64,000 nucleotides of DNA, from NCBI RefSeq assembly GCF_901933205.1, contig NC_044577.1, positions 8,877,321 to 8,941,320 on the forward strand. The letters are read 5' to 3'. The position numbers and the translations under genes were made by a program. The notes beneath the pieces were generated by a model that worked only from the letters and a program-made list of their open reading frames with translations, was not told where the DNA came from and did not search any database. This stretch comes from Camarhynchus parvulus. Lineage: Eukaryota > Chordata > Aves > Passeriformes > Thraupidae. Positions within the stretch are counted from its first letter, which is position 1. Each line of letters begins with the position of its first letter. Below, one piece after another: positions 1-10,740 of this stretch.

Positions 1-2
1 AT

Positions 3-182
3 ATGCTTATTTCCCTTCTTAGTGAAAAAAGGCTTTTGGAATTCAGTGAAATTTGTATTTTAGAGGAAAATGTGGAAGAGATTAAGAGCACATTTTCTGA
101 ATTTGTAAATCAAGACATTTTACATCTCCAGCCACTGCTCTTGAGATCACTGGAATGTTCATGGTCCAGAGGTGGATTTTGA
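3..182 (+). other. Coding-like 59-codon open frame at the left edge, unidentified
   Basis: An ATG at position 3 opens a 59-residue frame that ends at TGA (180-182). The composition is protein-like: rich in Leu and Glu, with few low-complexity residues, and a middle part (LEENVEEIKSTFSEFVNQDI) that could be amphipathic helix. The frame is also open through the two bases before the ATG, so it could be the tail of a longer exon starting outside the window. Two AG dinucleotides after pyrimidine- or T-rich stretches (near 21 and 62) could act as 3' splice sites. I recognise no family, and an open frame this short is common by chance, so this is a weak candidate only. Confidence 0.15.
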
Positions 183-3100
183 ACAAACTGAAAACCCATA
201 ATTTAATGATAAAAGCCTCAACTAAAGCAAGATCATGAAACAAGAGAGAAAAAAACCCCAGGAAACGAATCCGAAAAGTATATCAAGACTTGACAACTTA
301 AACCCTATGAGCTCAGTTTCAAAGTCTTTGTCATCAAGCTGTAACATTCACCAAACACAACTCCCCCATGGGATGTAACTCTTCACAGGGCTTATTGAAG
401 AAGAAAGCAGCAGCTCACACCCTTGACATGGCCAGCAACAGAAAATAAACCTCAATCTGCCACTGCTCAGAGACTCATTCAGTCTAGAGAGGGAGCTCTT
501 GAAACACTGCCTCTTTATATTCTTCTCAGCTCACTTGAGAGTCCAGTAGTTAACAGCCAGAGGGGAAAAAAAAAAAAAGAGAAAACAACCCACAACATGC
601 TAGGAAAGGGATTTTTACAAGTTTGGTTTCCTTGGCTAGTATATTTACACAGAATTTACTTCAAAGGCTCGTAACATAAAGGTTTCAAAGAAGCAGTGTT
701 CTGCTCTGGAGGTTGTTTGTTATGGCCACTTTCAAACTAAATAATAAAAACCCTACTAGCTGATGGTCATGTGCTAGAAGTTACACCAGACAAATGTGGC
801 AAAGCTGCTGCAGAGTCTGGGGCTCCTCCATGTCTTTCTCCTAGCAGTCCATCATTTCCCCTCCGTTACTGAGTGCCTCAAGAGATCTAAGGAAGGGCAG
901 AGAGACAATACAATAAGTCTGTCATATCTTAAAACAACAAAAAAAAAAGTTTAAAACTTTTTCATCTCCACCCCCACACTCACTTCTGGGCTTGAATGAT
1001 ACAAAGGAGTCAAATCCCAAGAGGGAATATTGGCACAGGAGCATCCACCAGAGGCACACTGCAGATTCTGAGCCTACAGTACTCAAACAAGAATTCCTGC
1101 TTATCCCAAGAGAAGGGTGAACACAACTCTGCAACAAAAACTTGGCGAGTTCTCACGCTATGGGGGTTTGTGTTAGGTTTGGGTTTTTTGTTAACAACAG
1201 CAAGGTAATTTCAAGGCAAGAGCCCTAAAACATCCTTAGATTCATCAAACTACTGAAATACTAAGCACCAGTACAACAGCCCTGAATTGCTCAAGTATGG
1301 AAGTATATTAGTATGTCTACGTGAACATGAACCTCAGTTTATTCTTAACTATGTTCTTAACTTGTCCCCCCTTCCCAGGAAACATTCCAGTCTATCTTTA
1401 CTCTTAGAAAGGCAGAAAAATTGAAGTTACATCATTGTACAAATACTACTTCACAGGTTCTTGAGAACATAGGAGTGTGTACAGCATAAACCACTGGGGT
1501 TTTGCTTGAATTAAACAGAGGAATTATTTTTACTAGATTTCATAAAGATATGTTTGAGGAAAGAAACAAGAATATGACAAAGAAACAGGCAGTAGGAATG
1601 TAACTGCCTTACACTTTTTTGATTTCAATAATGGATAGACCTAAACCCAAAATGCCGGGACTGATACAATCAAACACCGCATGAGAACAGAATTTAAAAC
1701 AAAATGTAAATTTTCCCTGTAATGGACAGGATGGCAAAACTAAGTAGGAGTGTTTCCCATTTGCTTAGTCTGTGTGTCTGAGCAGTCCATCAATCCACTT
1801 TCTATAGCTGCAAACCTCCACCCAGTGAAGGATTTCAGAGATACCTCACCTGACCTCTATGGGCAGCTTCATCCAAGCTCCACTTTGCTCCCCTCTGTTG
1901 TGATTTCACAGTGACCCTCTTTGCCAAACTGGCCATGCACTCCAGTCAGGGGGACTCCTCATGCCCTAAGAGAACCTGGACTGATGTTGTAAAGCATCCT
2001 TTCAATAAACCAAGGAGAAGTTCTCAGTGCAGCAGTCAGCTCTAATGGAGACACATGAACTAAAATTAACAGTGAAAGGACTAACAGCTACAAACAGCTG
2101 AGCATTTACAGCAATGAAAGTGACATCTATTTACAAAACAAACAGCACAGCAACAGAGCTCGATGTTTGACTAAATATGAAATATACCAACGCTTTGATT
2201 GAAGTGATCTCTTTGAAACAGTGATATTGTCAGAGATAGCCCTAAACTGTGAAACTTTCTAGTTCTCAGTTTCTGGTAACTGCTCATGCTTATTTGTAAG
2301 CCAGTTAAACACTGGGAGAAAAATCCCAACATGGAAAGCAACTCCTGTGTAGGGAAAAGTCACTGAAGACCTTCTCTTCCCCCACACCCCAACCTTCTGG
2401 CAATGAGGAAGCACATATAAATACAGATAAGAAATCAGGGATGCATCTCATTCAACAGATCAATCCAGAGTGTTTTGCAAAAAAGTTAGAGATTAGAAAT
2501 CATACTTTGACCATGCTGCATAGGAAATTCAGACTTTTAGAAGTAGTTTCAATATTAAGGCTCTCTGATAATGCATTCTGTCCCAAAGTAAGCTATTTAA
2601 ATAAATGAATGGCAATTTCAGCTCTTCCAAATTTCCATTGCACCTAAATTATAAGATTAAACAAATATAATCTTCTTTAAGAGTTTAGTGAGAAAAGTTT
2701 CTACATCAAATCATTCTAATCCTCTTGTTAATACAGTTTGGTTATATTTAGGGACACCATTTCCCTGCTTATCAGATATAACCAAGATTCACAGAAGTGC
2801 TTAATCGAGAAAATTCTCCTAGAATTATCAGTCAGCATCACAGTATCTGCTTCACAACACATTCTAGGCCTTTCAATATAACATCATCCCAGACTGCACT
2901 TGCCCTAATTTATTTAAATCACTTTAATCCCAAATGTTTTACATAGCAGAAGTAGAAAATGTCTCCCCACACGTGGCTAAATCACTATTATACCTGACTG
3001 CTACATAAACACTCGTACATGACAATGTATCTGGCTCACATTTGTGATCATTTTCTTTTCATGTTAACATTTCTTTCAATATACAGCAGCATTTATGGAT

Positions 3101-3184
3101 GGCCAAGGTCCCACAAAGCAGAGCTTGGCAGCAGCTGAGGGTACTACAGTGCAGTCACAGCCACCTGCCAGTGCAGCTGGCCAA

Positions 3185-3275
3185 CACTAAAACAAAAACA
3201 GAAGCAAAAACAAACAAACACACTAATATAATTTTTAAAAATTAAAAAATAAAATACAAATAACAAAAGAACCCC
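3185..3275. repeat. A/C-rich low-complexity tract
   Basis: Runs of A broken by single C bases and short CAAA units, grading into A/T-rich sequence. No unit is repeated exactly, so this is low complexity rather than a microsatellite. Confidence 0.7.
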
Positions 3276-3398
3276 CAAACACTAAAGGTGACTGGCCCAT
3301 TGGCCTGGTTACTAACAATATAAGAGGGAAACAATTATTAAAGATGACACCTGGGACACAAGCTGGCCAGAGCCAATTCCTAGCTATCCCATAACTTG

Positions 3399-3422
3399 CC
3401 TTCCTGTGCAAACACAGGAAGG
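3399..3422. repeat. Short perfect hairpin, 10-bp arms
   Basis: The arm CCTTCCTGTG (3399-3408) is followed by the loop CAAA and the exact reverse complement CACAGGAAGG (3413-3422). An inverted repeat of this length is near the chance level for 64 kb. It is recorded because the tetraloop hairpin is perfect. Confidence 0.5.
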
Positions 3423-4206
3423 TTTCAGTTCAAACACAGAGGTTTGACTTGCCCACCTTTCAGAGACTGGAGCCTGCCAGACCAGGCTGAACATTGAGCA
3501 ATGTCTACTTGAATTATCTAAAGCTTTCAACCCAGAAGGCCAAGCTTATGAAGTGTGAGTCTTCATTTAATTTCCTATATTCAAAATTGATTATTCAGAT
3601 CTATTAATGAGACAGTTCTCAAGATCTGTTGAGGACATGGAATGGTTTGGAAAGCAAACTAAGGAACAAGGCGGAAAAACAAATTTTACAGGACCAGGAA
3701 GAAAATGCTAAGGGGGGAAAAAGGCAATTGTGTTTTTATTGCACTGTTATTAGCTGTAATTTGTAATTGCTGTGGGGCAGTTAATAGTTTATTCCGGCTG
3801 ACAACTTAAGTCAAAAGTTTATTATTTCATTCCTGAAGCTGCACACTTGAAATTCTTCAAGTTGTTACATCCCAGGTGAACCCTGTATGCAAAATACTTG
3901 AAAACATTCTTTATCAGAAAGAAAAATAGATTTAAGCATAGTTGCAAGCATTTTACATATTCATAGAATTCTCAAACTACTAGGTTAATTCCTGAGACTA
4001 TTTTTATCTTTTGCTCTTGTGCTTATTGTTGTCTTATTTCATATTCTGTTACTACTTGTAACCTACATTAATCCTATCTCACTGCAGAGCAATAATAAAC
4101 CAAAGAATTACCTAAGGGATGAAAAGAGTGTATGCCTCACTATCTTGCATAAGGATGAAAATGAAACATTTCAGGGACTTCAACAACTCATTTCTCTTTA
4201 TAGGAC

Positions 4207-4252
4207 CAAAAAAAAAAAAAAAACCACAAAAAAAAAACCAAGCCCAAAAAAA
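4207..4252. repeat. Poly(A)-rich low-complexity tract
   Basis: Long A runs interrupted by CC and CAC. This tract explains the Lys-rich stretch in the plus-strand open frame that crosses it, which should not be read as a protein. Confidence 0.75.
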
Positions 4253-6572
4253 GGAAGTTTCTTTAAACACTCCACAACTTCTAGCTCAACTAAAAAGCTC
4301 ACAAAGGGCACTAAGCCAGGGAGACACGTGCACACCACCTCCTCATCACACAAAAATGAACCTGTTTCTCACCACCAGCCAGTTCATAGACCCAAACCCC
4401 TTCCCCAGCCTCATGTGACAGCAACGTCAAGGCACAGGGACCAGGAAGCATTCCAGAGATAATGCTGCCAGCAGCACTGGCTCAAACACACTGAAGTTAA
4501 GCTGTTGCTGTACAGCAGTTTCTTCAGACTGCTAAGTTCATGGTCCTGGCTGCATTTTTCACAACAGCCACTTCTGTACAGGACCTGGTGTAGTGAAAAG
4601 TTCTGGAGTTCTGTTTCCTCTCTCCTAAATTCCTATTTCTCTTCTTCTTTAAGATACACAACTTGAGACACCTCAGGAGGCAACATTTAATTGCAACCAG
4701 TTCCCCAAGTGAGCTTGTAAAAAATGCTATATATTTACATTATGTACTGTGGGGATTTCAAGACTAAAACTCTAAACTGTATTTTTCCAGTTAAAAACAT
4801 CTGTCAATTAAAAAGCTTAAACTTGGACAGTTTTAACTACAGAGAAGAATACTCTGTCCCAGATCACCATCCAAACACACCCCTGCCTGTATACAGCTCT
4901 TGTACCTTTTGGGTATCTTGACTACAGATGTAAAACATCCAAGAACAAATACAAACACTTATGTAAACAACTGGAGGCAAGTAGGAAATTGCTGGTTTTT
5001 TTTTTTTTATTTTAGAGAAGAATTAACATAGCAGTAACAGAAATCCCCTTTCTACAGAAGCAGCTCTCACAGCTAGCACACTTAAGACTGCGCCACAAGT
5101 AGTCACTAGGTGTGAAATCCAGTTGTTACATGCCACCAACAGCATGTGGACCTGCTATAGTAAGATACCAGACACCATTTCCTCTCTTTTTCTTTCAGTT
5201 CCAAAGACAGTCATAAAACCTGGCTGGCTCCCCGGGTAGCCATGTTATCACTAAAAACACTGACCAGCAGAACTGATTGCAATCGCACCACTACAATCTT
5301 CCACAGAGGAGGGCAATCATACAGATCAGTGTATGGCCAAATTGCCCCCTAATTCTCATAAAGCCCATCTACTCTGGATACCCTTACTTTGTATTTCTGT
5401 TTCTCAGTCATCACAGAACTGAGAACTGGGGAAAAAAAAAAAAAGAGAGAGAAAGAAACACAAATAGTCCTTGGGTAAGAGCAATACTGGACTGTCAGGA
5501 ACTAAAAATAGTTGATAGCAACTGTATGAGGCTTTTTTTCTTTTTTCACTCTCTACCAGTGTCCATTTCAGGCATCGTGTTAGTGTGATTGAGGATTTTG
5601 CAGCTAAATACAATGGAGTGCAATTTGAGAGGCCTACAAGAAAAAAAACCTTATCAGACTTCCCCGCCCACAAAGCGACAGGTGCAAATTAAAAAATGAA
5701 AGAGTCTAGACAAAGTATTAAGCCTAACTCTAGAAAAATATAGTATTAGCATCAGATTCCAAGGAGATAGGGATATAGGAGCAGCAAGGAAATGTTCCCA
5801 GAAATGTTTTCTAGCCTGAAGAGACAAGCTAGGAACAGGAGAGAGACACTTCTTGTACAATGCGTACGTTACTGAATGCAAGAGCAACTGGCCCTTTTGG
5901 CTTCTGTTTTTAACAAAAATATATTAACTTGTGTATGTGAAGACTATAATTGAACTTCAATGTTTTTGAGACAGTTTCTGAGCAAAATACAAAGAAACTA
6001 CATTACATGGTAGTAAATGCAGCACTTAGAGTAGTAAGTAAAAAGTCCTACCTCATAGTTAAATGTTCAATTCTTCATAAATTGTGATCAAGTCCATGAA
6101 ATGCAGTACCTAAACCAGGTAAATCCCACTTACAGCTACTTGTGTAACTAATATTTTGCACTCTGCTCCCTATCCCTACTGTCACCACAGTCCTCAAGCC
6201 CTCAGCCAGGCACCAGCCAACTTCTCACCTCGCTGTCGACAATTACCAAGCACCTGTTTGTAATTACCTGAGCACCTGCCCCACCCACAGCAGCTGTGCA
6301 GGTCCCTGACTGCTGGGAGAACAGGTCTGAAGTGCAGACCCAACCCTTCCGCCCCCAAAAAAAAATATACAACTTTGCCAAATAACTTGAAACTAGTAAA
6401 AGATACATCAGGACATTGAGAGACTTGTTTAGTCCCTTTAGGCCAATCAAGAAAAAGTTTATATCCTTCTCTGTGAATGGAAGACAGGGTTTTTGTTGAA
6501 GCAGAAGCGTATTTTATTAGCCCAGTGTCCTTCCACGTTTGTCCTTGTTCCCCAGGAGGCCACTCACTAGGC

Positions 6573-6590
6573 GCATATATATATATAAAA
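6573..6590. repeat. Short (AT)n tract
   Basis: Alternating AT for about 14 bases, grading into A-rich sequence. Short simple repeat with no sign of function. Confidence 0.6.
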
Positions 6591-7142
6591 ATATCCATGT
6601 CTGAAAACACAGCTGCATGAGTGCATGACTTGCACTGGAGCAGTTTAAGGCATAGTTTTTATTGCACAAAACCACAGAAATCTGTCCTAGAAGAGGCAAA
6701 TCTTATGGAGCTGTAAGAACCCTGCCAGCACATCTGCTACCAAAGCAACAATTCCAGCTCTGCAGTAGCTTAAGCGGGCTGAGATGGAAGCATTGCTTCA
6801 TCAATGCATAAACCACCGGGAAGTACTGGTGACAAGCCTTCTTTCCAAGCCTGACTGAAGGTTTGGGAAGCAGGTTTGCCTGCAGAGGGCACACAGCAGC
6901 ACGACACGTCTGCCTACTGCGCACCTCCAATTCCTGCACGATCATTATCGCTACTCGGGTGACTGAGCAAGCTGACAGTGTATGACAGGTTATCCATCCT
7001 GCATAGAAAGCCACAGAAATAAGAAGAGAGGAAGAAAATATAGAAGATGACGATGCAAAAGCTTTTGAAGGAGTGTGGCAAAGATTGAGGATTAAGAGAC
7101 AGAGATAAGAAGAGACCATACTCTTTAATTGTAACGTGCTGA

Positions 7143-7184
7143 AGCTCAAATATGGAAGTATGCAAGTACTTCCATATTTGAGCT
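7143..7184. repeat. Perfect 18-bp inverted repeat (hairpin)
   Basis: AGCTCAAATATGGAAGTA (7143-7160) is followed by a 6-base loop, TGCAAG, and then the exact reverse complement TACTTCCATATTTGAGCT (7167-7184). Complementarity stops abruptly on both sides. The arms are mixed sequence rather than simple repeat, so chance is unlikely. Possibilities are a miniature transposon remnant, a structured RNA element, a small local inverted duplication, or a fold-back artefact. I see no flanking target-site duplication and no longer stem of pre-miRNA size. Confidence 0.85.
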
Positions 7185-7860
7185 CACCACCCCGACTCAC
7201 ACAGCTTGTCCACATTACCATCATCATTTCAGTAAGATTGGCTTTCTGGACAAGCTGCCATGTCTCCAGTACCAGTCCTACCTCCCTTCCACCAGCTCAA
7301 AACAGATCAGGCAGTGCCTTTTACACCATAAGCATTCAAGAGAGCCACAGAGCTCCAAGGGAAAAGGCTACACTGAGTGCCCAGGACAAAGAGATTTTAA
7401 GAAACTGGAAGAAGAATATATTGATTGAGGGTCCCAGTTATGGTGAGATTTAGCCTTTCAAATGTTCATTGCTTTCCTACTGAACACAGCAGATGAGAAA
7501 GTCTAGGCAGAAAAGGGAAGTGGAAGCCATGTAAAAAAGCCCATAGTTGTATACAAGGACAGAAACAGATTCCATCTTCACCAGGCTGAAGAGAGTGGTT
7601 TTATTATTAGAAAAAAAAAAAAAAAACAAAAGCAAAAAAACCGAACATACATGTTCTCTCACTACAGGTAGACACTACAACAATAAAAATGCACTGTAAA
7701 ACCACTGCAGTAAATTAGCAAGTTGGAAAAAATAAACAGGGCACAGGTTAATAGTATCCATATCTGTCCAAGACACGCAATTACAACCTGCACCCCAGCT
7801 CATGCTCAGTATTTACTACAATCTCAAATAACAATAAAGTCAAACACAACAGATGACTGA
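7185..7860. other. Non-coding DNA between the hairpin and the CpG island
   Basis: Mixed-composition sequence with a poly(A) run at 7611-7626. An open frame continues to about 7453 on the plus strand but has no recognisable domain. Nothing else stands out. Confidence 0.5.
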
Positions 7861-7869
7861 TGTTCCTAC

Positions 7870-8290
7870 CTTCTGCTTTCCAAACACAGCCAAGGGTGGC
7901 AGCAGTCACAGCTCCGCTCCCCATAGCCCACACCAGCACGGGACCGGCCGCAGGGGCACAGCCCAGGCCTGAGCCTGGCACCAAAGCGCATTTCCCCTCA
8001 GGTAATGGTAGCCCTGCACTCTTCTACAACTTCTCCACCTCCTCGAGGAGCGAAGCAAACCCCACCTCAGCGACAAAAGCCGGTGCTTAGCAAAGTTTCC
8101 CCTTACCAGCTTCGAAGAGCCAACTCCTGCAGACTCCGCAGAGCGTCCGTTCGGAGCGCCAGGCGCAGCTGCCCCTGCTCTCCTTTCATCAGATCCAGGC
8201 GACACACCTGCGTCCTTTTAACAGGGTCACTCCCAGCCGGAGAGCCAGTCGGGTCTCGGCAGTGATCAGTGATGATGATTACAATCACCG
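7870..8290. promoter_or_regulatory. CpG island, probable promoter region
   Basis: By hand count there are about 22 CpG dinucleotides in roughly 420 bases of GC-rich sequence, giving an observed/expected ratio of about 0.6-0.7; the surrounding tens of kilobases have almost none. In vertebrates such islands usually mark promoters. Both strands carry plausible 5' splice sites: AGCTG|GTAAGG on minus (exon end 8107), GCAGAAG|GTAGGA on minus (exon end 7870) and CTCAG|GTAATG on plus (exon end 8001). A TATA-like TTAAAAGGA lies on the minus strand at 8213-8221. Direction of transcription is unproven; the minus-strand donor at 8107 is the best match to consensus. Confidence 0.6.
8107..8290 (-). other. 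Candidate first exon of an unidentified leftward gene
   Basis: Inside the CpG island, the minus strand ends in CTG|GTAAGG, a near-consensus 5' splice donor with the GT at 8106-8105. An open frame enters from at least 8288 and crosses the donor, so the exon could be coding. An internal ATG at 8189-8187 would give 27 complete codons and leave phase 2 at the splice site. The predicted peptide is rich in Leu, Arg and Glu and resembles nothing I can name; it could equally be an untranslated first exon. The TATA-like element at 8213-8221 would place a start site near 8185-8190, just at that ATG. I could not identify a matching downstream exon between 1 and 7860. Confidence 0.3.
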
Positions 8291-8640
8291 GAGTGACAGC
8301 TGGGGTGATTCAGCTCCCTGGTTTGGCCAGGCCCGTTCAGGGTCCTTGTGCAGTGGGGCAGTCCCTGCCCCGGCGCTGGAGGGCAGCCGGGAGCCTTTCC
8401 CAGCGCATGGCACCTCTGGCAGCCCTGCACCTCATGTGTCTGCTGGAAACCTGGCACCACAGGGGCCATCCTGCGGCTGGCATCTCGGGGTTTTTTGCAG
8501 TTCGTTTGTCTTGGGTCTGCGAGCAACAGAAGGACTTTTTATCCCCGCTGCCAGTATAGCAGAAACTGCTCAGGCCACCTATCCCTGCGATCCTGCCCTG
8601 CCCAGACACCTGCCAGATCTGTAATTATTGTTCATTAGCG
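8291..8640. other. GC-rich flank of the CpG island
   Basis: GC-rich but with clearly fewer CpGs than the island core. It has overlapping open frames on both strands, none with recognisable domains, as expected where GC-rich sequence has few stop codons. Confidence 0.4.
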
Positions 8641-9905
8641 TTTTCTATTGACAACATTTCCATACAAATAGGACTGGGTTCGGTTGTTTTCCTACAAGTT
8701 TACGTGCCTAACAGAGATTTCTCTCTAAATTCTTCACTAAAATTGTGAAGTAATTCAGGAGAAGTTTACCCATCTTCACCTCCACCAAGACATGCCCCCA
8801 GCCCACTTCGGTGATGACCATGAACAGAGCACAAAGCTTCATAAAATGCAGTCTCAGATGCGCAGGATGACTGGCCAAGCACACTTCCAACTGCTTGAAG
8901 CCTGTGCCCTTGATTCTCTGCATTTGTCACACAGGACAGGACGCTCATTCAAGATGTAAATGTTTCTCTTCCACCAGCTCAGCTTCTGCTCTACCCACGC
9001 CTTTAAAATGACATTTCTTGCCACAAGACACAGAACTGCACCCAAGCAACTCCCAAACACCAAGGTTAAAACAGGGAGGAAGCCAAATTCCCCATTAAGG
9101 TCCCTGATGAGCTAGATACTATTGAAGACCATCAAAAATGCATCTGATGCCTCTTATTGTAGATGATATGGCTAAAGATAACAGAGACACAACCAGATAC
9201 ATGCATGGTACATACATGCAGATTTGTTTACTGTCTATATTAGATTTTTCCATTTCTGATCTGAAAAGCAGTAATAAATCAACACTTTTGTTCAGGATGC
9301 AGAAAGACTGGGTGGATTGGAGAGGCGTTTATAAAGATAGTTTATTGCAAAATCAGTCTCATGTATGTTCGAGGCCTAGGGAGCCTTTTATGCTTCCATT
9401 TCCCTAAACTTTCAAACAGCTAAGTGAAAAAATCTTTTGTTAGTTCACAAAAAACAATATTGCTGCAACAAAGCAAGAACATACAGGCCAAGAATATGTC
9501 CATTTATTTGTAATATTGCTGGATGAAGGCACACTTTTCTAAATACCTACTGGCTTTCGTAACCACAAAAGGTATTATAGATTGGGCTGTACCATGGTTT
9601 CTTCATCTTTCTGTTGCACAGAAATCTTGGATTATTTAGAGTGTACATCTGTAATTCTGACATTTTTCTGAAATGAAAGAGAAAAAATTGGAAAAATTCA
9701 GATACTTGAGGATACATATGAACATTTGAAGAGGTAAATGAAAGACACAAGGAAAGCTTTTTTATGTGGAGAATGCCAGAGCAAATTAAAATACGTATTG
9801 ACAAGAATAATCAACACAGTGGAAATAAAGAGCATCTGCAACATAAGAGAGACTGTATGAAACCACACTGTACATCCAGAGAATATAGTTCATACTTCTT
9901 CACAT
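8641..9905. other. AT-rich non-coding spacer
   Basis: About 1.25 kb between the two CpG-rich blocks. No repeats, splice-site pairs or protein-like frames that I can support. Confidence 0.5.
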
Positions 9906-9909
9906 CCTT

Positions 9910-10740
9910 GTCCTATCCAACGCCCCTCTGCTAAGTGCAAGGGGCCTCAAGGACGGAAAGGAGCGCAGGGAGCCAAAGGGAGACAGCTGCACCTGCCTCA
10001 CTGGGGGCTCCTGGGGAAGCACTGTACTTGAGAAGCAAGCCCCTCTCTTGCAAGGGCATTTCCCCAAATGCCCACATTTCCCAGGGAACACCAACACACA
10101 CTTAAGAAACCCTGGCAAGGCTGAATTACTTCTGCTCCTTGCAGCACAGGCACTGCAGCTGCAGCTCATCCTCCTTCCCCCGAGCCTGTTTCCACGTCTC
10201 CCTTGTGGTGCGCAGCCCCGGGCCCCCTACAAACGAGAGCTGCCCGCTGCCTCTTCACGTGCCTGAGCTCCTGCCCGCGCTCAGGGCAGGAAAACCGGGC
10301 TGTTCCCAGCCAGGGAGCGGAGCCCTGGTCCCGCAGGAGGCCTCTGGTGAGCCCCTTCCCCACTGCGCACAGCCCTTCTCCTGCCCGCCCTGAACGCTCC
10401 GGGCACAGCAGAGCACAAGCTGCCCGGCTCTGGGCTCAGCACAGCCCAAACACAGGCGCAGGAAGACGCAGCGGCTGTTTAGCAGCCATGCCGCAGAGAG
10501 ATGGGAAGGGTCCCCTGCCTCTGGTCTGGCTTGCTTGGGTCTCTGACTGGCTCTGAGGCAGGGGCTGCGATTCCTCGCTCGTGGGGAGAGCAGAGGCGCT
10601 GCTGCTGCTGCTGCTGCTGGTGCTGCTGCTGCTGTTCCTGCGGCGTTTGCTTTTGGGCACACCCACAGCTCGCTGCTAGGCCACGGTGCTCTCTGGTTCT
10701 GCCCCTTCCCGTCCCTGCGCAGGCAGGTTTATTATGTGCC
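9910..10740. promoter_or_regulatory. Second CpG-enriched block, possible promoter or enhancer
   Basis: About 830 bases of GC-rich sequence with roughly 40 CpGs by hand count, an observed/expected ratio near 0.5. That is weaker than the island at 7870-8290 but far above the rest of the window. It contains a CTG/CAG repeat. Open frames run through it in several phases on both strands (poly-Ser, poly-Gln or poly-Ala on minus; poly-Cys on plus), which points to repeat-driven openness rather than one real frame. It could be an alternative promoter of the same locus, the promoter of a rightward transcript, or simply a GC-rich islet. Confidence 0.4.
10598..10634. repeat. Interrupted (GCT)n/(CAG)n trinucleotide repeat
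   Basis: Seven perfect GCT units, a short GGT interruption, then four more GCT units. Read on the minus strand this gives CAG repeats that encode Gln, Ser or Ala depending on frame. The interruption suggests a fairly stable allele. It lies within CpG-enriched sequence, a context where such repeats often occur in 5' exons or promoters. Confidence 0.9.

Larger units (their letters stand above)
183..7142. other. AT-rich non-coding DNA
   Basis: About 7 kb of AT-rich, CpG-poor sequence with no recognisable exon or transposon. It holds short A-rich tracts (566-579, 939-949, 4207-4252, 5430-5444) and an A/C-rich stretch near 3185-3275. Open frames on the minus strand at 6194-6610 and 6703-7227 do not resemble any protein I know. 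If the CpG island to the right drives leftward transcription, this segment would be intron or 3' untranslated sequence; nothing in it proves that. Confidence 0.6.

Noticed and set aside
1852..1975. Possible minus-strand exon ending at a CAG|GTGAGG donor
   Set aside because: All three frames across the proposed exon contain stops, so it is not coding; a non-coding exon cannot be supported without transcripts.
3960..3990. TCATAGAATTCTC followed by ACTAGGTT, resembling a minus-strand CR1 end
   Set aside because: Too short and interrupted to separate from chance.
4019..4462. 147-codon plus-strand frame with hydrophobic start and Lys-rich centre
   Set aside because: It starts at GTG, not ATG, and the Lys-rich part comes from a poly(A) tract.
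6194..6610. 138-codon minus-strand open frame with a GAG|GTGAGA donor-like site near 6226
   Set aside because: The peptide looks random (runs of Ile/Tyr from an AT repeat) and I found no matching acceptor or family.
6703..7227. 174-codon minus-strand open frame
   Set aside because: No recognisable domain, it passes through the 18-bp hairpin, and about one frame of this length is expected by chance in 64 kb over six frames.
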